Source: Tolypeutes matacus
Lineage: Eukaryota > Chordata > Mammalia > Cingulata > Chlamyphoridae
Direction: 5' to 3'
Length of the DNA: 64,000 nucleotides
Assembly (NCBI GenBank): GCA_026826555.1
Contig: JAKSZT010054324.1
Coordinates: forward strand, 2,715,908-2,779,907
Shown: positions 11,159 to 22,134 of the stretch, piece by piece
Numbering within the stretch: position 1 is the stretch's first letter
Layout of the letters: each line of letters opens with the position of its first letter
Made by a program: the position numbers and the translations under genes
The notes under the pieces: generated by a model
Told to the model about the DNA's origin: nothing
Database searches by the model: none
What the model saw: the letters and a program-made list of their open reading frames with translations, nothing else

Positions 11159-11955
11159 TCAGAAAGGTCTATCCATATACCTCTTCCCCAGACCTCTTTG
11201 TCACCAATTTTCCAATCATGTTCCTTCCAAGCCCCTGACCATCCAGCCAAACCATTGGCAACAGCCCATGAATCAGTGTACAAATGCACCTCTGGCCATT
11301 TCTTCTTCCAAGCAAAACGAACAACCAGGTGCACTGCTCAAAGTTCTGCCCACTGGGAGGATTTGCCCTCACCACTATCCTTCAGGGATGTCCCAGAAAA
11401 GGGCTGCAGTGCTGCAGCTGTCCACTTTCAGGTGGTACCTGCATATTGTGCAGAACCATCTGTAAACCAGGCCTGAGTTTTCTTGTCTTCAGTCAACTAA
11501 TTGTAAGGGACTTCCCAAGAGGCCAAAGCTCTGGGCTGGGAAAGAGAAGATAACATGGCAGGGATGGTGACCATGGACATTTGGGCTACTTCCTCATGTA
11601 ACTTACTTGTGTCTTCAGGACCTGCTCAAGCCCTATCTCATATATACCACTTCCACTTTATTATGGAGTGCTGCTGTGCATGCCCAACTTTATGGTTTGG
11701 TGGGTCATACAATACCCAGCTCATGATAAGTAACTCAGGTCTCATGGTGACTTGATGGCCCGTGGTTAAGCATTCAATCTCTTCTAAGGCCCAGTAGCAG
11801 GCCAAAAGCTGTTTCTCAAAAGGAGAGTAGTTATCTGCAGAGGATGGCAGGGCTTTGCTCCAAAATCCTAAGGGTCTGTGTTGTGATTCTCCTATAGGGG
11901 CCTGCCAGAGTCTCCAGACAGCATCTCTATTTGCCACTGACACTCCCAGCACCAT
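10975..11955 (-). pseudogene. pol: ERV-L pol connection and RNase H region (frameshifted)
   Basis: The minus-strand frame 11638-11955 has 'RPLGFWSKALPSSADNYSPF', the start of the retroviral connection/RNase H region. The frame 10975-11334 has 'LYTDSWAVANGLAGW', containing the catalytic aspartate region of RNase H, and 'FVSHMNAHQ' near its end. The pieces lie in order between reverse transcriptase and integrase but in different frames, separated by stops. Confidence 0.85.
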
Positions 11956-11999
11956 TGGATCTGCTTGATCATATGACCAAGTGGAGTGCAGCTTGCATA

Positions 12000-12915
12000 G
12001 TAGCCTGGACCTTTCTCAGAGCCTCCTCTTGTTCCATCCCCAATCAAAATTAGCAGCTTTTCTGGTCACTCAGTAAATGGGCTGAAGTAGCACACCCAAA
12101 TGAGGAATGTGTTGTCTCCTAAATCCAAAGAGACCAACTAAGCATTGTGCCTCTTTTTTGGTTGTAGGAGATGCCAGATGCAACAGCTTATCCTTCACTT
12201 TAGAAGGGATGTCTTAATATGCCCCACACCACTGGACACCTAGAAATTTCACTGAGATGGAAGGACCATGTATTTTTGTTGGATTTATCTCCCATCCTCT
12301 CTCACACAAATGCCTTACCAATAAGTCTAGAGTCTTTGCTTCTTCTTGCTCACTAGGTCCTATCAAAATGATATCATCAATATAATGGACCAGTGTGATG
12401 TCTTGTGGGAGGGAGAGATGATCAAGGTCCCTGCGGACAATATTATGACATAGGGCTGGAAAGTTGATACACCCCTGAGGCAAGACAGTGAAGGTATACT
12501 GCTGGCCTTGCCAGGTGAAAGCAAACTGTTTCTGGTGGTCCTTAGAAGGCAATTGAGAAAAAAGCATTTGCCAGATCAACAGTTGCATACCAGGTACCAG
12601 GGAATGTGTTGATTTGCTCAATGATACCACATCTGGGAGAGCAGCTGCAATTGGAGTCACCACCTGGTTAAGTTTATGATAATCTACTGTCATCCTCCAA
12701 GATTCATCTGTTTTCTGCACAAGCCAAATAGTAGAGTTGAATGGGGATGTGGTGGGAATCACCACCCCTGTGTTCTTCACATCCCTGATGGTGGCACTAA
12801 TCTCTGCAATCCCTTTAGAAATCCAATATTGCTTTTGATTTACTATTTTCTTAAGTAGTGGCAGTTCTAGTGGCTTCCACTTGACATTTCCAACCATATA
12901 GCCCTCATTCCACAA
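12000..12915 (-). pseudogene. pol: ERV-L reverse transcriptase region
   Basis: The longest surviving frame is 12214-12915 (233 codons, minus strand). It contains 'TTSPFNSTIWLVQKTDESW', 'MTVDYHKLNQVV', 'FAFTWQGQQYTFTVLPQG' and the catalytic motif YIDD (12373-12384), followed by 'KFLGVQWCG'. These are fingers-palm motifs of retroviral reverse transcriptase in the right order. The segment between LNQVV and FAFTW, which should hold the first catalytic aspartate, is scrambled by a frameshift. The thumb continues out of frame to about 12000. Confidence 0.93.
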
Positions 12916-12929
12916 GTCAGGAATCTAAT

Positions 12930-13292
12930 GTGGGGATTCTGCCAGTTACTGAGTATGTCTATTCCAATTATGCATTCTGGAACTGGGGAAATAACCACAG
13001 AACAGGTCTAGGGACCCACTGGATCCATTGTGAGATGGACCTGAGCTAAAACTCCATCAATCACCTGACCTCCATAAGCCCCTACTCTGACTGGTGGACT
13101 TCAGTGACATTTTGGGTCTCCTGGAGTTAATGTCACTTCTGAGGCCATGCCTAATAATCCCCAAAATGTCTGATCATTTCCTTTTCCCCAATGCACAGTT
13201 ATTCTGGTAAAAGGCCATAGGTCTCCTTGGGGAAAGGTGGGAGAGAGATTAACAGGATAAATTTTTGGCAGTTTAACAGGATCCTTCCCCAA
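12930..13292 (-). pseudogene. pro: ERV-L protease region with lost active-site triad
   Basis: The minus-strand frame 13101-13292 (63 codons) contains 'LPKIYPVNLSP' and 'QTFWGLLGMASEVTLTPGDP'. At the place where a retropepsin shows an Asp-Thr/Ser-Gly triad, this copy reads Gly-Met-Ala (about 13140-13160). Beyond a stop at 13099-13101 the downstream part reaches 'VPECIIGIDILS' (about 12940-12985), which fits the C-terminal part of the protease. Broken and inactive. Confidence 0.78.
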
Positions 13293-13467
13293 GGGGACCT
13301 GGCCTCCTCATTCAAGGGGCTATGGGTCTGTAAACTGTCTCAAGTCTGGGAATTGATTAAGGGCTGTGATTCTCTGCGTCTGTAATTTGAGTTAGGGTTT
13401 TGTTCATTTGACCTAGAACTCTTCTGTTTATACAGATTCAGAAGAAATTTAGTAGACTGCCCATCTA

Positions 13468-13484
13468 CCCCACTTCTGGTACCA
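13468..13484 (-). promoter_or_regulatory. Primer-binding site, tRNA-Leu type (ERV-L provirus)
   Basis: On the minus strand, three bases after the 5' LTR, TGGTACCAGAAGTGGGG is the complement of a tRNA-Leu 3' end including CCA. This is the feature that gives ERV-L its name. The same 17-mer occurs at 27984-28000 next to the LTR of the MaLR-type element. Confidence 0.9.
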
Positions 13485-13487
13485 AGT

Positions 13488-13933
13488 TGTATTAGTTAGG
13501 GTTCTCTAGGGAAATAGAATCAACAGGAGATATCTGTCAATAATATGAGATTTTATGAGTCTCTCACATGACCGTGGGGATGGACAAGTCCAGGTTCTGC
13601 AGGCAGGCTGCAAACTAGGGGCTCCAATGAAAGTCCAATGAAGATCCTTGAAGAGTTTTGGGGAGGAGTTGGCTATCCAAAGACTAGCTGGGAAATTCTC
13701 TGAATGCTGAAATCACTTCCCCTTTTAAGGCATTCAACTGATTGGATAAAGAGTCACTCATTGCTGAAGGCAATCTTCCTGGTTGATGTATTTGTAATCA
13801 GCTATCTATGCAGTAAACTCACTGGTGACTAGAGTTCATAAATGTCCTTGTATTACAATTAGCCCACTGCTTGCTTGACTGAAAAACTGGGCACAATTAC
13901 CTGACCGAGTTGACACATTAGCCTACCATCACA
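13488..13933 (-). mobile_element. 5' LTR of the ERV-L provirus
   Basis: About 446 bp with the same ends as the 3' LTR (tgtattag...ccatcaca on the plus strand). It differs from it by about 50 substitutions and a few small indels by rough eye count. Confidence 0.9.
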
Positions 13934-13938
13934 GACAT

Positions 13939-14520
13939 TTAGATTATTTTTTAATTTCCCCTACTGTAACAAACTGCATATTAAAAATCACTATAATCAA
14001 GCATTGTCTGATTACAACCCTTTATTACTTTCAGGGATACAAATATTAAAAACCCTTCATATATTGCCACTTTACCTCCAGAAAATTTTTATAAAATTTG
14101 TTTCTGGTGGCCCCGATAATAATTATTTATAATTCATTCTTCCTCGCATTTTTGGAATGTCACCTTTGTCATATAATAGTTCACATCCATTTAGTTAAGC
14201 CTCTGGATTTTGTATTCTTTTCCAAGAATCTCTTTGCCTATGGTGGTTTCAATACTATGATTGTTTGTTTTTCCTTTACCACTGATTTTATTACATGAAA
14301 ATGTAGGTCCAACCACTTCCCCCACTAATTTTATTAACATGTTCTTGACTGAGTTGAGAAGACTGGTTTCCAAGTACTAATTTCATATATTTGCTCTATA
14401 AAGTTACCTCCATTACTACCTTCCCTCACTTATTAAAATACTTTAGGATTTAGCTGGAATTGAATCACATTTATGGATTAATACAGGAAAAGATGACATC
14501 TGTACAAAACTGAGTGGTGG
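13939..14520. other. No recognised family; source-like copy of a 20-mer
   Basis: AT-rich. At 14353-14372 lies a 20-bp string identical to 15559-15578, the left arm of the palindrome described below. Confidence 0.5.
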
Positions 14521-15207
14521 TTTTTTTGTTTGTTTGTTTTATCTAGGGATATTATGTTGGCCGATCTATTCAAGTTCCCTTTGATGTCCCCTATACATTT
14601 TTTTTTTTTTGTCGCCTCTATATTTTTTAAGTTTATAAAATAATAATATTTTGGTTTTTTATAGTAAAAGAAAATTTTTTAATATATTTTCTTAAAAATG
14701 TCTACTTGTTTATGTCAATAGATTCTTCTTTGAGCAAGTAAACACATTCTTATGTTCCCATATGTCATAAAAGATAATCTGAAAGTTTTTTTCTTTTTTT
14801 TCATTTTTAAACATTTTACATCTACTTCAGGAATTCTGTCATTGTGTTCATATTAGGTTCTAATACTGTATTAACAATGAGTGTATGGGCTGCAGGTATT
14901 TAATATTTGCATATATCTAATATTTGAGTGCTTACTATGTACCAGGCAACATGAAATTCTAATTATTATTGGTTTCATTTCCCTCATCCTACACATTGTC
15001 TTCCCTTTCTTGAATGCTTTTGTCTCATGTACTGTTTGGTTGGAATACTTTTTTCCAAGTGAGTTTCATTCTCTAGTTCATTAAAAGGATATATGAGTAG
15101 TTAGCCTGAATTGCTGCATATCTGAAAATGCCTTCATTTTCAAGTGAATCATACTTTCGCTGGGTATCTATTTCTTGAGTCATAATCCTTTCTCCTCAGA
15201 ATTCTGC
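14521..15207 (-). repeat. Possible old L1/HAL1-type LINE remnant
   Basis: T-rich on the plus strand. The segment 15103-15207 ('gctgcatatctgaaaatgccttcattttc.. cgctgggtatctat') resembles an antisense L1/HAL1 5' region. The similarity is weak and edges are uncertain. Confidence 0.35.
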
Positions 15208-15542
15208 AAACATTATTTCTTGGGAGGTCCCGCGTTTGGCTCCCAGTGCCTCCTGGAAAAGGCGAGCTGACACAACAAGATGATGCAACAAAAGACACAC
15301 AAAGAGGAAAGACAATGAGAGACACAAGCCAGGGAGCTGAGATGGCTCAAGTGATTGAATGCCTCTTTTCCACATGGGAGGTCCCGAATTTGGTTACTGG
15401 TGCCACCTAAAGAGAAGACAAGCAGATACAGAGAGCACACAGCATATGAACACAGAGAGCAGACTGTAACCACAATGAGGGGGTAGGGGTGGGGGGATAA
15501 ATAAATAAAATAAATCTTAAAAAAAAAAAAACATTTTTTCTT
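15208..15542 (+). mobile_element. DAS-type SINE dimer, 5'-truncated
   Basis: The first unit lacks its head and begins in the body (15222, 'gggaggtcccgcgtttggctcccagtgcctcc'). A second unit with a complete head starts near 15330 ('agggagctgagatggctcaag') and ends in an A-rich tail. The flanking duplication is AAACATTATTTCTT (15208-15221) and AAACATTTTTTCTT (15529-15542), 13 of 14 identical. Truncation of the first unit together with a single outer duplication is what a dimer copied as one RNA, with incomplete reverse transcription, would give. Confidence 0.82.
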
Positions 15543-15557
15543 TATCTTCTGTAGAGG

Positions 15558-15582
15558 TGTTGAGAAGACTGGTTTCCATCTA

Positions 15583-15625
<43 letters not shown>

Positions 15626-15754
15626 CACCTAAAAAGAAAGTAGAATTTTTTTTTTGTAGATACACACACACACACATAATTCTACTTTCTTTTTAAGTAA
15701 ACTACAGTAACTTAACAAGAAAGTAGAATTAGATGGAAACCAATCTCCTCAACA
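15558..15754. repeat. 197-bp interrupted double palindrome with (TA)n and (CA)n
   Basis: Outer arms 15558-15587 and 15725-15754 are inverted repeats matching at 28 of 30 positions. Inner arms 15621-15647 and 15678-15704 match at 25 of 27. Between the left arms is a (TA)n run (15588-15620), and between the inner arms are a T run and (CA)n (15648-15677). The string AAGAAAGTAGAATT also recurs in direct orientation before the right outer arm. No known transposon ends are recognised. Confidence 0.85.
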
Positions 15755-15913
15755 TAGTTTTTTTTTTTTTTTTTTTACTTTCTAAGCCTCTTTATTTTTT
15801 TTTTTTTAAACAAATCTATTTTATTGGTACATATTAACAAAGCATACAATTCATTCAATGTGTACAATAATAGTATTTGGTATAATCTCATAGTTATGCC
15901 TCAACATAGTTTT
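15747..15913 (-). mobile_element. 5'-truncated L1 3' end with 15-bp target duplication
   Basis: CCTCAACATAGTTTT occurs at 15747-15761 and 15899-15913. Between them are a T run (poly(A) on the minus strand) and about 100 bp of L1-like 3' UTR ('tttattggtacatattaacaaagc.. aattcattcaatgtgtacaa'). It is a short, clean retrotransposition event. The left copy of the duplication overlaps the end of the palindrome, so the L1 landed at its edge. Confidence 0.8.
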
Positions 15914-16420
15914 AATGAATTTGATTTCATTTTCTCATAATTTCTATTTTTTAGTCTAGCCTCTCAGTTTTTGCATTCTGCTGGATTATTGAGCTCATAT
16001 TCTAATTCACTAATTCCATTGTTTGCAAACTCCAAATCTTACAGTAACTACCTCTTTTGTGATCTTTCAAAATGTATGTTTTTTGCTATCATAGCTCTTA
16101 GGTTGCTCTTAGTTACTCCCAGCCTGTTATGTGAATTTGTGTATGTTTCAGTTTTTGTTTTTGTATTACTATTTAGGGTATTTATAAAGTTCTTTTCTGC
16201 TTCTTGCAGAAACTCTATTTCCATGGGGAACATTTCTTATTAGTGCTTATGTGATCTACTTCTTTTGACCTACTGAGACTTTTCATTTTCTCTGGTGAAT
16301 TTTCTGTCTATTTATCCTTACAGAAAGGGAGCTTGTTTGTTCAATATTCATAGCAGAAATGACATCTGTGAAGAATTATTTTTTACTCTTCTATTATTCT
16401 TTGTTCTAAATAAATGCAGA
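15914..16420 (-). repeat. Possible old L1/HAL1-type LINE remnant (continued)
   Basis: T-rich sequence resembling the antisense strand of an L1/HAL1 ORF1 region, in line with 14521-15207 and interrupted by the SINE dimer, palindrome and L1 end. Low certainty. Confidence 0.35.
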
Positions 16421-17998
16421 AGCTTATTTTAAATTTTATTGCAAGTTTTCTTTGGCAGCCTATAAGGGCCTGGTAAGTTTCAGAGGTGGGGACAGAGCTA
16501 CAGGCAGGGAGAAACATCAATAGGTAAAGGAGAATAATTATTGTTCAGGAAAAATGGTCCTTTAAAAGTCAGTCTTGGCTTCCCTGAGAGTTGAGCCAGA
16601 AGTGCTTACTCCTCCTTGCTACCTTATGGAGACATTTTATTTTTAGTGTTTCCTGTTCAGTTTAGCAGGCCATTCTTTCCACCTGTAGACTGATTGTTGG
16701 CTGTCAGTTCCTCTCTGATCCCAGTCCCCACAAACAATAGCAGTTGGTAGAAACTCCTTGTGTGTTTATAAAACAATGAGAAGTAGTGGGGCTGAGCCCT
16801 CCACATTTGGTTCTCACTTGCACCCATTTTTTGTGTATGGCTTTAAGAATTCAGGTACATAAATAAGATCCTTAACTCGTTTTCAGCAAGAATATGGACC
16901 TCTTTCCTGTTAAGTTGATTGAGTCATTTTAATGAGAAATGGGACAGGGTTTAGGATGTTCTAAGTCTCAAAGTTGACTTTAAATTCTCATGTCAGTTTC
17001 AAGAGTGCTTTATCACCAGGCCTAAAAATAGTTAGATGGAAAATACAATCTGTGACTCTTCAGCTTTGTTAATATGCCAGAAACCACAAAATGTTTACCT
17101 CAGATTTTGTCAGCTCTACTTTTTAGACTAATTTCAAATTACATAATAAGCAAAGCTAGGGCTCTGCAGTCCTAGAAAGGGGAAAGATGTGTGTTTGTTT
17201 GTTGTGTGTGTGTGTTTCTTATTTATAGCATTTGCTATAATTGGCAATTTATCACGTAGCTTATAAGTAAAATGCAAATTTAATTTGTCATTGTGTCATT
17301 ATAAACTTTCATTATATGGCCCATTACCTTGACTATCCCAAATAGTATTCTGAATTTCCAAATACATACTACTTGCCTGTTTGACCTGATGCTTTCATAT
17401 TTCCCAAGACCTCAGTGGAAAATACTAATGGAAGTTGATTATTATATGGTTTATAAAATGACATATGGAAAATCTGTATTTTGATTAGAGCAGATTTTTA
17501 AATCCACTTTGCAATCCCTTGGAATCACCATCCATCCAGCCGGAATCTTTTGCTATCTTAGAATGTCTTTTGATATAACAATTCACCTGAAATGATTTGA
17601 TTACCAGCAGCAAGATCATCTAGCTTTTTTTTTTTTTAATTGAGGAGAAAATGCTCACTCACAGACAGTCTTTTTTCTGGTTCTTTTAACTAAAGGAGGG
17701 AAAAATTGTGTTTTAACCATGCAGAAGCATTAGTAAACAATATTAAATTATATTCAAACTACATTTGTGAATCCTTTACTCACACAAACTCCTCTAGGAT
17801 ATGCTTTAATTAATAGCAGGTTTTTTTTCCCCCTTACACAGAGTGCTTATCTGAAGGTTATTTTCTGAGGGACAATGAGGGGCTGCTAAATCTGACTATT
17901 TCTGTTAACCATGTGATAGAGTAGAAAGAGCTAATGATTTGGAATGAAGCCAGTCTGTGATTTTATCTATTATGTGAGACATAGGAGAAGAAACATAT
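16421..17998. other. No recognised feature
   Basis: Mixed composition, short TG repeat near 17192-17216. No family or coding signal recognised. Confidence 0.5.
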
Positions 17999-18673
17999 TG
18001 TGTTGTTTCGAATTGTTTGTGGACCCCGGAAAATCCTGTTCTTAAAGCAAACCCACTGGTGTCCAAGTAAACCCATTGTGGATGGAGTCTTTTGATTAGT
18101 TTCAGTTAAGGGACCTTTTGATTAGAACACTTTTGATTAGATAGCTTCAGTTAAGGCGCTTTGATTAGATTGCGGGATCCAGAGTTAGTCTTAATCCCTT
18201 ACTGGAGTCCTATATAAACTGAAGAGGGGCTGGGGGCGGGGTGGGGGAGGCGAAGCTGCCATTTTACCCTGCCCATGTGAGAGAGGACTCCAGGATTGCC
18301 TGCAGCTGCAGAAAGACAGAGAAACCCCAAAAGGCTAAGAGAGGCTAGAGGCTAGAATCAGTGGAGCAGCCTGAAGGTGAAGCAACAATTCCCTGAGGAG
18401 AGAGGAGAGATGAGCCATTTGCCTGATCTACCACAGCTGAGCTCAGGGAGCAAGTCAGCCCCGAGGAGAAGCAGAGACCTGCCACCATTTTGCCTTGCCA
18501 TATGGCAGGAGTCCAGGATTTCCAGCAGCCGACCTTTGGTGAGACAGCATCTCTGATTATGCCTTGATTTAGACATTTTCACAGCCTTTGAACTGTAAGC
18601 TCTTACACTAATAAAATCCCATTATAAAAGCCAACCCATTTTGCATTGGCAGCTTTTAGCAAACTAAAATACA
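17999..18673 (+). mobile_element. MaLR-type solo LTR, plus strand
   Basis: Begins 'tgtgttgtttcgaattgtttgtgg', which aligns with the start of the 37.2-kb LTR read on its own strand. It has repeated 'ttttgattag..cagttaagg' blocks, a GC-rich block near 18220-18250, and the 3' signature 'aataaaatcccattataaaagcc.. ttttagcaaactaaaataca'. The target duplication is not clear. Confidence 0.8.
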
Positions 18674-20049
18674 CACTATATGGTTCTCACAATGATTAAA
18701 TTTTGGAAAGGGTTTTGTAAAGTACAAAGCATTTCACAACTCATAATTATTATTATTACTATTATTATCCTTTTTAGTTGTAGAATATTATGTAGAAAAT
18801 AATATTCTACATTATTGCAAAAATCATGCAAAATCATGTCTTTCTGATAATATTCAATATTAACATTGTTTTTTGTTGTATTTTCTCCAATAGCTTTACT
18901 AGCTGTCCATGGAGAATTAAGTTATCATTATGAAATATGTCTTTTCTTGGCTAATATTCTGTCTGCAGTAGAAGTCACTATCACAAAGCTGTATTGCACA
19001 GAACAATATTATTTTGACAATAAAGAGTTGATTTAAGTGAAGGTTTTAATAGTAAAATATAGCAGTAACATGACTGAAAATATTGGTAACATGAGTTAGA
19101 AATAAATCTGCATACACTGTCTTTTATTGGATTGTTGAAACACCTTTTTCCAGTTATCTATATTGTCAGCAAATTAAAAAAAAAAAATACTAAAGTTACA
19201 CATTTTTGTTTTTTTGTGTGTTTAGAGATGAATTTTAAAGTGACAAAGCCATATCCATTCAATTGGTTAAAGATTTACCTCAGTTGAAAACGTGCTTGTT
19301 CTACTTGTCTGAACATTCCTTGTACACTACGCAATCAAGATAATAGTATGTAATGAGGAATTTGTCCTTGCTGCCCTTTTTTTGTTCATGATATAGTTTT
19401 CTTTAGGGACTCACTAGATTATTTTATTGCAATGATTCTGTTTGCCCTTTTAAAAAGAATGGAAAAAGGCTTCCATGTGCCCTTGAAATTATTGCTAGAT
19501 TTTCTAAGGAAACAATGGAGTGAAGGAATGATTCTGTTATTAAAATATCCTTGTGATTACTCCATCTGTTTCTGTGCTGAGTGACCTAATAAAAAAAAAT
19601 TTCTATTAAAATATACACTACTTTACATATTTTCCATAATGAACGTCAGAAACCAGTGACTTCATTCTCTAAAGACAAGTTGCTATTCAGTGGAGTATAT
19701 TTTTTCCTTGCATTGTTTTGCATTGCTCACAAATTAACTGGATTCCTCTCAGTTACGTACACTATTTAAGTTTTGAATAAACCGAAAAAGGAGAGCATTC
19801 CACTAGGTGACTCTTGCTCAGAAATTTTTTGAAGAACATGGACAAAAAAAAAGTCCTTTGCTGATAGATTCCCCTGTCCTTTCAAAAGAATTCCCAAATA
19901 AACATTGTTCTATTATTTTCAGTGTGATATATATTTGAAAATTATTATAAACTTTCTATTACATTCAGAGACTGTATAATGTACCCTCAAATGTTAGGCA
20001 TTTCATGAAGAGTAAATATGCTGCACTATTTCCTGTTTTAAAAGGTGTG
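18674..20049. other. No recognised feature
   Basis: AT-rich; short (ATT)n-like stretch near 18746-18768. Confidence 0.5.
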
Positions 20050-20290
20050 AAACAAATACCCACTATTGAAAACTTATACACCAAACATTGTGCTCAAGAA
20101 CTTTTTACCTCTTATCTCATTTAACCCTTATTATCCCCATGAATTAGGAGCTTCCCACTTTAGGAAACTGAGATCCAGATATATTTTATAGTTTCCCCAT
20201 GATCATGGAGTAAGTACAAGAATTCAACCTTAGGTCCATCTGAGAACAGAATTTGTGCTCTGCTTGAGCATCCTGTTCTGCCTGATGGAA
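20050..20290 (-). repeat. MIR SINE relic
   Basis: Minus-strand MIR: 'accaaacattgtgctcaag', 'ccttattatccccatgaattagg', 'aggaaactgagatcca', 'agaattcaaccttaggtcc'. Confidence 0.75.
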
Positions 20291-20855
20291 AATCCATAAT
20301 GTGTCTATAGTATTTTCTTATTTTACTGATCTGCAGAGTTGTAGGCCAGGTCTTTCTGGAGGCTGGCCAAGAGGGCAAAGGACCAAGCTAGTTTTTGTAA
20401 GGCTGTCAGAGGCAGGGGAGAGTGAGCAGGACCTGAGGCTAAACAGACCACAGGCTCAGGAGGGGAGCACTCAGGTACAGGGACCCTAACCAACAGACTA
20501 GCCCAGTTACCTTTCACTACCTGGAATAGAACTTTCCAGTTCTGACTCCTGGGGGACAGAGTTCTCTTGTGTTAGAGTCTCACATTGTTCCAACCATTGC
20601 TATGAAAACAATAGAAAATATTCACTACCATTTTTCAGGTGCATGCAGATTTTATTATAATAATTATAATACAAAGTTATTTTAAAAACATATTGAACTC
20701 AGAGTTTTGCCTTATTTTCTTAGTTGATAGATGCTAACATTACTATTTAATTGGCCTACTTAAAATTAGATTCAGAAAATATGTTGACATTAAAATGTAC
20801 TCAGACTGAAAAAATGCTGGGATCCACAGTGCTCATAGACTTATACAGCCCTACG
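20291..20855. other. No recognised feature
   Basis: 20340-20520 is slightly GC-richer than its surroundings but shows no coding pattern. Confidence 0.5.
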
Positions 20856-20859
20856 CACC

Positions 20860-21010
20860 TATTGAGATCTTACTATTTTGCTGATCATTCAAATAAGCAT
20901 TTTAAACACACAATCTCATTTAACTTTTCAACAATCGTAATCCACAAGACCCACCCCATAGGAATTAAGTACTATTAGTATCCCATTTTTCACATAAAGA
21001 AACCAAACCT
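20860..21010 (-). repeat. MIR-like relic
   Basis: Order 'acaatctcatttaacttttcaacaatcg', 'ggaattaagtactattagtatcccattttt', 'aagaaacc' resembles the 3' half of a minus-strand MIR. Confidence 0.5.
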
Positions 21011-22016
21011 CCATTTCTAGCTTCTAGATACTACCTACTACAATGTTTTGTGGAGATTAAAATGGATAACAAACTTAAAACAGCACTGTCAAAATCTAAG
21101 TCAATAAATGTTAACTGTTACTATTGTAAGTAGTAGTTATCATAGGGATAATACTGATTAGTTATTAATATTAGTTCTAATTGAAGTCCAACTGCATTTA
21201 TTTTATTTATAAAATCTGTTCACAATTTGTAGCTTATCTTGTTCCAAACACAGGGGATTAAGAAATTTGACAAAAGGCTGTAAAGTGACATCTCATTATG
21301 TCTGGAGAGCAAGAGGAATATCAATATATTTTAAAATTAAACAAGAGATTTTAAAGGAATTTCAGGCTTATACAGTGCACTTCAGACCATGCATCAAGGG
21401 AGACAGATACCTACTTACTCTAATGTGGCATCAAATTAATTTTATTTTAATTTAGTTTTTGGTGTTTTTCTTGTTGCGTGTATAGAGGAAGGATGTTTTA
21501 AAATTAAATCATGGAATTGATCATATATAATTAAATGTGGGGAAAATATTTCAATATTACAATACTCAGCAATCAAATCTTATGAATCAGAATTAATCCA
21601 ATTAATATGATTTTACTATTTCAGGGACAGTAGGTACACAGTCACCAGCTAATAGGGACTCAAACATTTAAGACTTATCATAAATAGAGGCTGAGCAGAA
21701 AATAATATGGTTGTTGAACTTGTGTATTTTAAAAGTGACACTTTAATAATCACATTCAGCCACTAATAATTACATACAAAAATGTAGTCTCCACTTGTCT
21801 TTGCAATGCTTCCTTAGAATGTCGTTTCAATGCTTGCCTTTCATCCATAAAAGATTTGAAAGGAAAAATAATTCTAAATTTAAAGTTAAGTAACTTCAGT
21901 TTGCAACCGCTCAAAAGAACTATCAGGTCTTTGCATCTTTTGTGTTGAAGAACCCAGAAAAATATTTTGACTATGGTTGGTGCTCAAGAAACCTTTGATA
22001 GAAAGAAATAGCAGGA
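21011..22016. other. No recognised feature
   Basis: AT-rich, nothing assigned. Confidence 0.5.
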
Positions 22017-22134
22017 CAGAGAGAGAGAGAGAGAGAGAAGGAGGAGGAGGAGGAGAAAGAAGAGGAAAAGGAGGAGGAAGAAAAGAAGGAAGGAAGGAAG
22101 AGAAGAAAAAAGGGAGGAAAGAATGGAGGAAGGA
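22017..22134. repeat. Purine-rich (GA)n/(GGA)n/(GGAA)n tract
   Basis: About 118 bp, almost entirely A and G on the plus strand, passing from GA to GGA to GGAA units. Confidence 0.95.

Larger units (their letters stand above)
8965..13938 (-). mobile_element. ERV-L (class III) provirus, gag-deleted, complete at both ends
   Basis: The provirus occupies 8970-13933 and is read on the minus strand. Two similar LTRs (8970-9419 and 13488-13933) bound 4.07 kb of internal sequence, and a perfect 5-bp duplication, GACAT, flanks the whole (8965-8969, 13934-13938). A tRNA-Leu-type primer site follows the 5' LTR. The internal order is protease remnant, reverse transcriptase with YIDD, RNase H, integrase, then dUTPase at the C-terminal end of pol, the arrangement characteristic of ERV-L. 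There is no env. Only about 200 bp separate the primer site from the protease region, so gag is essentially absent. Many frameshifts and stops make it non-coding. By eye the LTRs differ at roughly one position in nine or ten, which suggests insertion in the xenarthran lineage, not in the placental ancestor. Confidence 0.93.

Noticed and set aside
15213..15677. 154-codon minus-strand open frame with YIYIYI stretch
   Set aside because: Antisense of SINE plus (TA)n microsatellite.
22017..22134. Regulatory GAGA-type element
   Set aside because: A simple purine microsatellite without further evidence of regulation.
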